Assembly: GCA_037126765.1 (NCBI GenBank)
Contig: JBBCBC010000016.1
Coordinates: 16,356,728-16,420,727 of the forward strand
From: Stenogyne calaminthoides
Taxonomy: Eukaryota; Streptophyta; Magnoliopsida; Lamiales; Lamiaceae
Direction of reading: 5' to 3'
DNA: 64,000 nt
Shown here: positions 56,601 to 64,000 of the stretch, in pieces
Layout: every line of letters begins with the position of its first letter
Position numbering within the stretch: the first letter of the stretch is position 1
The notes under the pieces: model-generated
What the model was told of the DNA's origin: nothing
Database searches by the model: none
The model's input: the letters and a program-made list of their open reading frames with translations, nothing else
Made by a program: the position numbers and the translations under genes

Positions 56601-57016
56601 ATGAATAACTTATCACTGAGAAGCGTTTTGAAAACGAACAAATTGACTGGGCTAAATTTTCTCAACTGGCACCGAAATGTGCGTTTGGTAGGCAAAAAAA
56701 GATTGAGTACGTGTTGGACACGCCAATCCCTGCTACCCTTGAGGCTGGTACTGAAGAGGCTGAAGCGTTTGACGCTGTAGCTCAGAAGAAGCATGAAGAG
56801 GATACTTCCCAGGCTCAGTGTGTTATATTGCTCGGCATGACTCCCGAGTTGTAAAGGCAGCATGAGAAGATGCTCCCCTTCAGATGCTCAAGCATCTGAA
56901 GGATCTCTTTGATTCTGAATCTCGTTCCGAGATTTATGAAGTGATGAGAGATCTGTTCAGATTCCGGCTAGCTGAAGGAGGAAAGGTCTCCCCTTATGTT
57001 TTGAAGGTAATTCTCT
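56601..57016 (+). pseudogene. C3 gag, 5' part
   Basis: Starts MNNLSLRSVLKTNKLTGLNF. After one frameshift it continues as LDTPIPATLEAGTEEAEAFD, a stop in TPEL, and LKHLKDLFDSESRSEIYEV followed by LAEGGKVSPYVLK. These are standard landmarks of the copia capsid domain (LTGxNFxxWxRN, VSPhVLKM). The sequence is cut at VLKVI by an A-LTR fragment, so the zinc knuckle is missing. Confidence 0.82.
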
Positions 57017-57049
57017 GTGTTGGAAAAATTAGAAATCCACAAAGGTGGT
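57017..57049 (+). repeat. A-LTR fragment, left of E
   Basis: GTGTTGGAAAAATTAGAAAT and the following CCACAAAGGTGGT match A1 at 9533-9565. The match continues at 62091 beyond E. It ends in GTGGT, the left copy of the E target duplication. Confidence 0.85.
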
Positions 57050-57270
57050 TGATGGAGAAGAGGCCATGGAGTAGTCTATTTACGTATGCTTTTATTTATT
57101 TAAGTTGGGCTTTATTATTCTTATTATTTAGTTTTATACTTATGGCCTTGTTTTACCCTAAGTACGCTAGTATTTATGTTTCCTGCCGTGGATGATGAAC
57201 ACAGATTTTGAAGATTAAACATTTAGGGTTTTACCCATATTTCTTGCACTATCATGTTATCGTTGCGTCA
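57050..57270 (+). repeat. 5' LTR of E
   Basis: Starts TGATGGAGAAG and ends CGTTGCGTCA. The possible PBS that follows, CGGTAATCGGAGTC (57273 onwards), resembles TGGTATCAGAGC with one insertion. No clear TATA box. Confidence 0.9.
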
Positions 57271-57298
57271 GTCGGTAATCGGAGTCAGTACCGGGACC

Positions 57299-58390
57299 AT
57301 GATGCCGCCCAAACGCGATGCCCAGCAAGATATCACTTCGTTGCGTGAGCAGGTCACGGCCATAACTCAGAGCCTTGCGGACATGCGCACATCCCAGCAA
57401 CAACTCGCTGCACAGGTGGCGTCCCTCCTTCCTGGCGGCGCCAATGCCCACCGTGCGCAACCCCCACCCGGCGACGCGTCTTCCGATCACGTCGACATCT
57501 CTGATGGTGAAGACACATTTACGGATCAGAACCCGTTTGCACAGCCGGGCGACGGGCCAATCAATTCCGCACCTGACAACCGCTGGGAAACGGGTTTCCG
57601 TCCAGAGATCATGGAATTCACCGGGTCTGATTCCCCTGATGCTTTTATTGATTGGTTCCATACTGTTGAAGACCTGCTAGAGTTCAAGGGAGTACCTCAT
57701 GACCATCGCGTTGCCTTTTTGGCGACGAGGTTTCCTGACCGAGCCGCAGCATGGTGGCGCAATGTGAAAAAAGGCCCGCACTCGAAATGGGAAGCCCGAA
57801 ATCGTCCTTAGGGCGAAGTTTCGGAAACGCGTGTTCAAAGAGTTCCTTCCTCTAAATTATGATAGTATTCAGTACCAGAAGTTTCAGAATCTCCGTCAGG
57901 GTGCGCGATCGGTGGACGCGTACACCACATAATTTTATCAACTTCTGACTCGTATTGACAGCCGTGAGACACAATCGCAGCTTGTTTCTCGCTACATTGG
58001 GCTTACGTGTTCAGTTCAGGACACACTGAATCTTTTCCGGCCTGAGACGATTGCGGATGCACACCAACATGCATCAACTTTGGAGAACCAGTTTTCCCGG
58101 CGTTTCCTACACCACCCCACCATTCACAGACCGGCGCCCTCCACCAGCGCCATTGCCGTCTACATCGACGGCCCCCCAACCCTCGATCTAGCGCCCCATT
58201 GGGCAACACCGCTCGTCCATCTCCGCCACCCCCAGTTGGACCGCGACCGCCCATGCACGGTCGTTGTTTCAATTGCGGAGACCCGTGCCACCCGCATGAA
58301 CGCGTGCCCGCAACCACGCAGCTCTCGAACACTACTTTTGGAGGGCGATGATGATAGCTCATATTCCGGCCCCCCAATTTTTGATGAGGA
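57299..58390 (+). pseudogene. E gag
   Basis: Starts MMPPKRDAQQDITSLREQV with a heptad-like coiled coil. The capsid segment follows: GFRPEIMEFTGSDSPDAFID, EDLLEFKGVP and ATRFPDRAAAWW. A 5-bp insertion near 57788 shifts the frame. Downstream pieces are FRKRVFKEFLP, LRQGARSVDAYT (followed by a stop) and the LVSRYIG segment. The nucleocapsid has a CFNCGDPCHPHE knuckle (58266-58301), incomplete against the CX2CX4HX4C pattern. Confidence 0.85.
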
Positions 58391-58499
58391 CGTCGCAGAA
58401 GAGGTTGCTCATTTGCAAGGGGACGTGGGCCCTTACTTGTTCTTCGTCATGCTTTTTGTTCGCCAAAGCCTGATGCCGATCGAAGCATGACCAGCGCAA

Positions 58500-58930
58500 T
58501 TGCCTTTTTCATTCTACTTTCACCATTCAGGGGACGGTCTGTAAGTTTATTATTGATTCTGGAGCTTGTGAGAACGTTATTTGTGGTACTGCTGATTCTA
58601 AATTGTCACTTAATACTGTCTCTCACCCGCACCCATATAACCTTGGGTGGCTGTGTCGTGATACTGTTGTGCTGTTACTGATCGTGTGCAAGTATCTTTT
58701 TCTATTGGAGGTCGCTACTCGGATACGGTTTGGTGTGATGTTGTGCCAATGGACGCTTGCCACCTCCTCCTGGGTCGTCCTTGGCAATATGATAGACGTG
58801 TTATGCATGATGGGTTCCTTAATACGTACTCTTTTTTATGATGAATGGGTGCAAGTTTGTGTTACATTCTTCATGCAAACCCCCCTCCATCACCACATAC
58901 TGCCCCTCACGTGAACTTAGTACGGGTTCA
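58500..58930 (+). pseudogene. E protease remnant
   Basis: Frame pieces give FIIDSGACENVICG, with the Asp-Ser-Gly-Ala active site of a gypsy-type aspartic protease (about 58542-58583). The rest is shifted by small indels, with a DACHLLLGRPWQYDRR-like segment near 58750-58800 that is typical of the protease-RT linker. Confidence 0.75.
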
Positions 58931-59506
58931 CCGGGTTTTGTATTGATTGCACATGATATATCTGAGTCTACTTCTTCGGTTCCTTCTGTGGATCAATCCC
59001 TTTTGCAGGACTTTGCGGATGTATTCCCCTCTGAACTGCCAGCTGAGTTGCCGCCTCTCCGAGATATCCAACACCAAATCGACCTAGTCCCGGGGGCATC
59101 TTTGCCAAACCGCCCACATTATCGTATGAGCCCCTCAGAACATGCCAAACTCTGTAGACAGGTGGAAGAGCTATTGGAACGTGGCCTAGCTAGTTCGTGA
59201 GAGTTTGAGCCCTTGTGCCGTCCCTGTCCTTCTAACTCCCAAGAAGGACGGCACCTGCAACGTATGTGTTGACAGCAGAGCTATCAACAAGATTACAGTT
59301 CGATATCGCTTCCCTATTCCTCGCCTCGACGACTTATTGGATCAGTTGAGTGGGTCAGTGGTCTTTTCTAAACTTGATTTGCGCAGTGGCTACCACCAGA
59401 TTCGGATTCGCCCAGGGGATGAGTGGAAAACAGCCTTTAAGACGCGTGAGGGCCTCTTTGAGTGGCTGGTTATGCCCTTTGGCCTCTCGAACGCTCCGAG
59501 CATATT
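58931..59506 (+). pseudogene. E reverse transcriptase, first part
   Basis: FADVFPSELPAELPPLRDIQ, RPHYRMSPSEHAKL, then a stop after RGLASS. The frame continues as VLLTPKKDGTCNVCVDSRAI, RYRFPIPRLDDLLDQLSGS, the catalytic FSKLDLRSGYHQIR, TAFKTREGLFEWLVMPFGL and SNAPSIF. The TRIM interrupts the codon run immediately after SIF (59506). The last section is otherwise open for 100 codons. Confidence 0.92.
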
Positions 59507-59795
59507 TGAGAGAATTCCGTCTCATTTAAAAGCTCGAGCTTGTAGAGAGGGTCGGGAATAATCTATTTATTTAATTTCCCTCAACACTCCCCCTCACTCG
59601 TGGGCGAATCATTTGCCTCTGCTCTCTGGAGAGGGAGGCCCAGGGGAGTGGACAATTTAAATGGGTGGAGTGTTTCCACGGGGAATCGAACCCCAACCGA
59701 AGGCTCACGATACCATGAGAGAATTCCGTCTCATCTAAAAGCTCGAGCTTGTAGAGAGGGTCGGGAATAATCTATTTATTTAATTTCCCTTAACA
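59507..59795 (-). mobile_element. TRIM: 289-bp miniature LTR retrotransposon with 80-bp LTRs
   Basis: The 80-bp terminal direct repeats (59507-59586 and 59716-59795) differ at two bases. On the minus strand the LTR runs TGTT..AGGGAAATT to TCTCTCA. A PBS TGGTATCGTGAGCC lies at 59702-59715 next to the right LTR, and a purine tract GTGAGGGGGAG lies next to the left LTR. Perfect target duplication ATATT (59502-59506 and 59796-59800). The 129-bp interior has no coding capacity; it includes the pol III B-box-like word GGTTCGATTCCC. It must be moved by enzymes of another element. Confidence 0.93.
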
Positions 59796-59800
59796 ATATT

Positions 59801-60660
59801 CATGCGCGTTATGAACCAAGCTCTGCGACCACTTATAGGCAGCTGTGTCGTTGTCTATTTTGATGACATTCTTGTTTATAGCCAGTCAGAGACAAAGCAT
59901 GTTAATCACCTTCGTGATGTTCTTGGCATTCTTCGGCGTGAGAAATTTTATGGTGCCCCTCATAAGTGTGTGTTCTTTATGGATTCTGTCCTATTCCTTG
60001 GATTCCGTATATCTTCTGCTCGCATATTAGTGTTGATGATTCTAAAATCGCGGCCATTCGGGATTGGCCCACTCCCATTACCATCACGGCCGTTCGGAGT
60101 TTTCACGGCTTGGCTTCCTTCTACCGACGTTTCATTTCTCACTTCAGTTGGATTATGGCACCCCTCACAGATTGCATGAAGGGTAAGTCTGTCACCTGGA
60201 CTCCTGAAGTAGACGCTGCATTCACCCTTATCAAGCAGAAATTGACTTCTGCTCCAATACTGATTTTGCCTGATTTCGAATTGCACTGTGACGCCTCGAA
60301 GGTTGGTATTGGCGCTGTTCTTAGTCAAGATGGCCGCCCCATTGCTTTCTTTAGTGAAAAGCTTACGGGCCCTCGGTCCCGTTATTGTGCGTATAATGTG
60401 GAATTTTATGCGGTTGTTCGAGCTGTCCGGTATAGGCGTCATTATTTATTCAGCGAGTTTGTTTTTGTTACTGATCACGACTCTCTTAAATAAATGGCGA
60501 GTCGGCATGCTTCATGGGCTGCTTACCTCCAACAGTTTAATTTTGTCATCCGGCATAAGTCTGGGGCTGCGAATCGCGTGGCGGACGCACTCAACCGTCG
60601 TCATTCGTTGTTGGTTGACATGCGGATCTCCGTGCCTGGGTTCGACAACTTTGCCTAGTT
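59801..60660 (+). pseudogene. E reverse transcriptase end and RNase H
   Basis: Resumes MRVMNQALRPLIGSC, catalytic VVYFDDILVYS (59853-59883), HLRDVLGILRREKFYG, then a shift and VRSFHGLASFYRRFI. RNase H shows the FELHCDASKVGIGAVLSQ active-site Asp, IAFFSEKL and FVTDHDSLK. A stop after LK (CAA or similar to TAA) precedes a SWAAYLQQFNFVIRHKSG segment and VADALNRR, the RNase H end. Confidence 0.9.
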
Positions 60661-60779
60661 GTATGCGGATGACCCATTCTTCTCACGGATTCTCATGCAG
60701 CTCGAGGATGGGGGTACTTCGGATTTCATTCTTGCTGATGGATTTTTGTTTATGGTACACGTCTGTGTATCCCAGCGTG

Positions 60780-61823
60780 CAACCTCCGCCTCCATTTAAT
60801 CACGGAGTTGCATGGCTTAGGCCACGACGGCCGCGACCGTACTCTGGCACTGTTACAGCAACGTTATTTTTGGCCTACTCTCAGCCGTGACGTCACTCGT
60901 TTTGTGGCACGTTGCCATACGTGCCAACTATCTAAAGAACCGCGACTAATGCGGGCTTATACAGATCACTCCCTGTTCCCGATGCTCTTTGGCTTGGCAT
61001 CAACATGGATTTTGTCTTGGGCTTGCCACGTACACAACAGGGGTTTGATTCTATCTTTGTCGTTGTCGATCGCTTTAGTAAGATGGTTTACTTTATCCCA
61101 TGCAAACGGACGTCGGATGCAGTGCATGTCGCTCAGTTATATTTTCGGGATGTTTATCGCTTGCATGGTTTGCCTTCTTCTATTGTGTCGGATCGCGACA
61201 CCCGCATTTTGAGCCACTTTTGGCGTTGCTTATAGCGCCAAGCAAACACGGAACTTCATTTCAGTAGTGCTTACCATCCCCAAACCGATGGACAAACGGA
61301 AGTTGTTAACCGCTCGTTGGGGAATACTCTTCGATGTTTGGTTGGTGATAATCTGAAGTCTTGGGACGTGAAATTGAGCCAGGCGGAATTCGCTCATAAT
61401 TCAGCCGTTTGTCGTGGTACGGGGTTCTGCCCGTTCTACATTATCTTTAATGGCGTGCCTCGATTGCCCGTCGATCTCATCACATTACCATCTGGCAGTC
61501 ACGTTGATGATCGAGCGGCCTTCTATTGGGAGGAATTACAGTAGGTTCATGCAACCACAAAGCTGCGGTTGCAGGTAATGCTCGCTACAAAGGGTATGCA
61601 GATTCGAGACGTCGTCACCTTGAGTTCGAAGTTGGTGATCTTGTTTGGGCAGTCCTCACCAAGGATCGGTTTCCTGCACATGAATACAACAAGCTGGCCT
61701 CGAAAGATTGGCCTCGTGGAGATCGTTGCAAAAATCAATCCTAATGCTTATCGCTTGCGTCTTCCTGCTGGCATGCGCACGTCCGACGTTTTCAATGTGA
61801 AACTTGGTTCCCTTTCCTCGTGA
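60780..61823 (+). pseudogene. E integrase
   Basis: Zinc-binding part LHGLGHDGRDRTLALLQQRY with RFVARCHTCQLSK. Catalytic core: MDFVLGLPRTQQGFDSIFVV (Asp), LPSSIVSDRDTRILSHFW (Asp) and SSAYHPQTDGQTEVVNRSLG (Glu). The C-terminal part has FYIIFNGVPRLPVDL and KINPNAYRLRLPAGMRTSDV. Three or more shifts and a stop after FWRCL split it. Several pieces are open over 70 codons, suggesting moderate age. Confidence 0.9.
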
Positions 61824-61855
61824 AGAAGGACCCATCGATTAGGGGCGAATCGTTC

Positions 61856-61867
61856 GATGGGGAGGAA
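61856..61867 (+). promoter_or_regulatory. Polypurine tract of E
   Basis: GATGGGGAGGAA directly before the 3' LTR start TGATGGAG. Confidence 0.88.
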
Positions 61868-62090
61868 TGATGGAGAAAGAGACCACGGGTAGTCTATTTA
61901 CGTATGCATTTATTTATTTAAGTTGGGCTTTATTATTCTTATTATTTAGTTTTTATACTTATGGGCCTTGTTTTACCCTAAGTACGCTAGTATTTATGTT
62001 TCCTGCTGTGGATGATGAACACAGATTTTGAAGAATTAACATTTACGGTTTTACCCATATCTCTTGCACTATCACGTTCTCGCTACGTCA
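61868..62090 (+). repeat. 3' LTR of E
   Basis: 223 bp, TGATGGAGAAAG to CGCTACGTCA, followed by GTGGT. It differs from the 5' LTR by roughly a dozen substitutions and short indels by eye, so the insertion is not very recent. Confidence 0.92.
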
Positions 62091-62430
62091 GTGGTGCAAC
62101 ATATTTTTCTCTTTTCTTCTTGTTCATGGCGTCCTCTGGCCGAAATTGTTGGACAAGAATGTGAGAATACTAAAAAAAGGACTTTTGGGTTTGTTAGTTG
62201 AGCGGGCACTCATCTTCTCAGCGTTTAATCCACCAAAAGGTATACGTCACGTAACTCTGGGAATTACTGCATTTGTAGGATTTGGGTGGCTATTTATGCG
62301 CATGATATGTTGTTGAATATTTAATTCTTATTTGAATTAATATAGGATTAATTCATGCTAGTAATAATTAATTATTTAATTTTGTATTTAAATTACACCT
62401 CGAATAGATCCGGGCACCAATTCCCGAACA
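62091..62430 (+). repeat. A-LTR fragment, right of E
   Basis: Continues the LTR fragment from 57049: TGCAACATA.. through ATGATATGTTGTTGAA and ATAGATCCGGGCACCAATTC to CCCGAACA. It corresponds to the last 340 bp of the A LTR (9561-9900), with one divergent block near 62130-62200. Confidence 0.85.
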
Positions 62431-63577
62431 TGAGCGTGTTGGCGTTTATGTTTTAAATTACCCTCTTATTTTAGACTTGAGCGGAATAATTGTTTTTTTT
62501 TCCATCTATTACTACATAACATTATTTCCATTCTTATATTTAGACATTGAAGGTTTTCCTTCCATTTTGCTAATAATAATTGTTATTTTTAGTTTTTTAA
62601 TGGTGTAATGTATGGAAATGCTCCTTTATCGAATGGTTTATACTTGTTGCATTGTGAATATAATGTTCTTAATATAGAAAATAGAAGACTCAAACTTAGT
62701 AATCATGAAAACACTGACTTACTTGTGGCATTGTAGAGTTGGTCATACAAATGAGAATATAATATAAGGTAAAAAAGTTGGACTACTTAACCCCATTCGA
62801 GTTTGAGTCTTATGGAAATTGTGAATCTTGTCTCAAGGGTAAAATGACCAATAAACTCTTTTACAGGAAAGGGGTTAGTGGCAAAAAGTTCTAGAGTTGA
62901 TCCTTTGGTAATGTTTGTGGACCATTGCTTGCTTCTAGCTAGGGGTCGCCGGCTACTTCATCACTTTTCTTGATGACTTCTCAAAATGCAGTATGTGTAT
63001 CTTATGAAACACAAATCCGAATCCTTTTGAAATTCAAAAGTATAAAAGCTGAAGTGAAAGCATCTTGGTAAAGTAATAAGACTCTTGATCGGATCGAGGA
63101 GGAAAATACCTTAACCATGAGTTCGATTACTTGAAGTTCATGGAATCAATCAATGGACTCCTCGTAAACACCCCAAATGAGCGGAGTTTTAAGCGGGAGA
63201 AACCAAACCTGTTAGACATGGTAAGGTCCATGATGAGTTTTCCTCTCTTCCAACATTCTTGTGGGGATATCGCTTCAAACCTCAATCTACATTACGAATA
63301 TGTTTCCATTCAAATCGGTTGAGCATCGCCATCTGAATTATGACATGGCAAGAAGTAACTTTCTTACATAAAAGCGTGGGGTTGCCCTGCGTTTGTGAAA
63401 AAATGCTCCTTGACAAGTTGGAATCAAAAGGTGAAAAAAGGTTACTTTGTGGGATATCCTAAGGAAACTAAAGGATATTACTTCTATCTACCTTAGAAAT
63501 AAGCGGTGGTTGTTTACAGGCAGACGGAGTTCCTCGAAGAAGGTATGTCTTTAAGGAACAAATAAATAAGATGATAA
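62431..63577 (+). pseudogene. C3 pol: protease end and integrase remnants
   Basis: Copia pieces in several frames: NGLYLLHCEYNVLN, a zinc-binding LWHCRVGHTNENI with CESCLKGKMTNK, DRIEEENTLT (a decayed Asp segment near 63090), LLDMVRSMMSF, KAWGCPAFVKK and GYFVGYPKETKGYYFY. The order matches A pol up to the integrase C-terminus. It ends at 63577, where a minus-strand C LTR starts. Reverse transcriptase and RNase H are absent from the window. Confidence 0.8.
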
Positions 63578-64000
63578 TATTGGAATATAGAAGCTGGCGT
63601 AAACCGTAATACATATGCGATAGAAATTAATGGTTCACCAACAACGAACATATAATTGCATAAACAATTACAATAATAATAGCGATAAATCTTCTGATAA
63701 CTTTCGAGAAGATTTCTCAACTATGGTATCTATACGTAATCCCCAATCCGCGGACTTGCATGGATTTACGCGTAGAATCCCGAGATGAATTTGCTAGAAA
63801 AATTTTAACTTTCTAAATCTTATGGAGAAAATATGAATTAACGTTGTTTGTGAATTCCCAAGAGCTCATATATATATAGGGAAGGCCCAACTTAAATCTT
63901 AAGATAGCTGATTGGGAAATAAAATCCTAATCTTTATTTAAATAAATCTCTTAGATTTATTTCCCATATAAAATCTCTATGGATTTAATACCCATATATG
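63578..64000 (-). repeat. C LTR, minus strand, partial
   Basis: Starts TATTGGAATATAGA and matches 3343-3508 on the same strand, so it is the 3' end of a minus-oriented C LTR. It lies head to tail with plus-strand C pol, so it belongs to another insertion. A TATATATA run on the minus strand (63870-63878) is a likely TATA box. It continues beyond the right edge. Confidence 0.75.

Larger units (their letters stand above)
57050..62090 (+). mobile_element. Ty3/gypsy element E, full length
   Basis: A plus-strand element with LTRs of 221 and 223 bp and a perfect target duplication GTGGT (57045-57049 and 62091-62095). About 4.75 kb without the TRIM. Gag-Pol order is gag, protease, reverse transcriptase, RNase H, integrase, the Ty3/gypsy order. 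It is a chromovirus-like size class (compare Reina), but no chromodomain was recognised, so the clade stays open. Confidence 0.92.

Noticed and set aside
61550..61823. Chromodomain at the end of E integrase
   Set aside because: After the NAYRLRLPAGMRTSDV segment the frame stops within about 15 codons. No chromodomain aromatic residues can be seen.
63578..64000. 3' LTR of the plus-strand C3 element
   Set aside because: It is in reverse orientation: it matches the LTR end that adjoins a minus-strand PBS at 3331-3343. Reverse transcriptase and RNase H are also missing before it.

Overview
This is plant nuclear DNA, and what can be recognised in it is almost entirely retrotransposon. It contains no host gene, tRNA, rRNA or CRISPR array that I can support. 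Ty1/copia and Ty3/gypsy elements with initiator-tRNA-Met type primer binding sites (PBS), a LINE tail, a tRNA-type SINE and two miniature LTR elements point to a dicot-like angiosperm pericentromeric or gene-poor region. The species cannot be read from the sequence.

Families, named here for convenience. A: Ty1/copia, LTR about 1.85 kb. B: Ty1/copia of Sirevirus type, LTR about 1.75-2.15 kb, with an extra ORF after pol. C: another Ty1/copia with a long GC-rich leader. D: an LTR-like sequence starting TGTTAGTGTCC. E: Ty3/gypsy, LTR about 222 bp. F: a Sirevirus-like LTR.

Layout. 1-1602: F (minus), running off the left edge. 1603-3508: leader and LTR end of a minus-strand C element, cut by F on the left and by A0 on the right. 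3509-8050: minus-strand A0 (3' LTR and most of pol). 8051-14961: plus-strand A1, head to head with A0 (LTR, PBS, leader, gag, damaged pol), with a 286-bp SMART inside its leader. 14962-16407: LINE tail, AT-rich DNA and a SINE with a perfect 12-bp target duplication. 16408-17009: partial A LTR. 17010-53227: four nested levels. D is split by A2 (18268-52929, minus), A2 by B1 (22914-48672, target duplication TAGCA), and B1 by B2 (25395-40227, target duplication CAAAG). 53228-56600: C LTR pieces, a second D copy and a second C leader. 56601-63577: C gag, then an A-LTR fragment split by gypsy element E (57050-62090, target duplication GTGGT), whose reverse transcriptase is itself split by a 289-bp TRIM (59507-59795, target duplication ATATT), then C integrase. 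63578-64000: a minus-strand C LTR running off the right edge.

Function. The coding capacity is copia or gypsy Gag, protease, integrase, reverse transcriptase and RNase H, nearly all interrupted. B1 has lost most of pol through two deletions at microhomologies but keeps gag and the third-ORF region. The most interesting items are the SMART, which looks like a collapsed Sirevirus-B relative and has an empty site in a sister copy; the three-ORF Sirevirus; the deletion-derived B1; and a patchwork in which CAG/CTG words become CG words and frames break together. That patchwork may be a sequencing artefact linked to CHG methylation rather than real decay.
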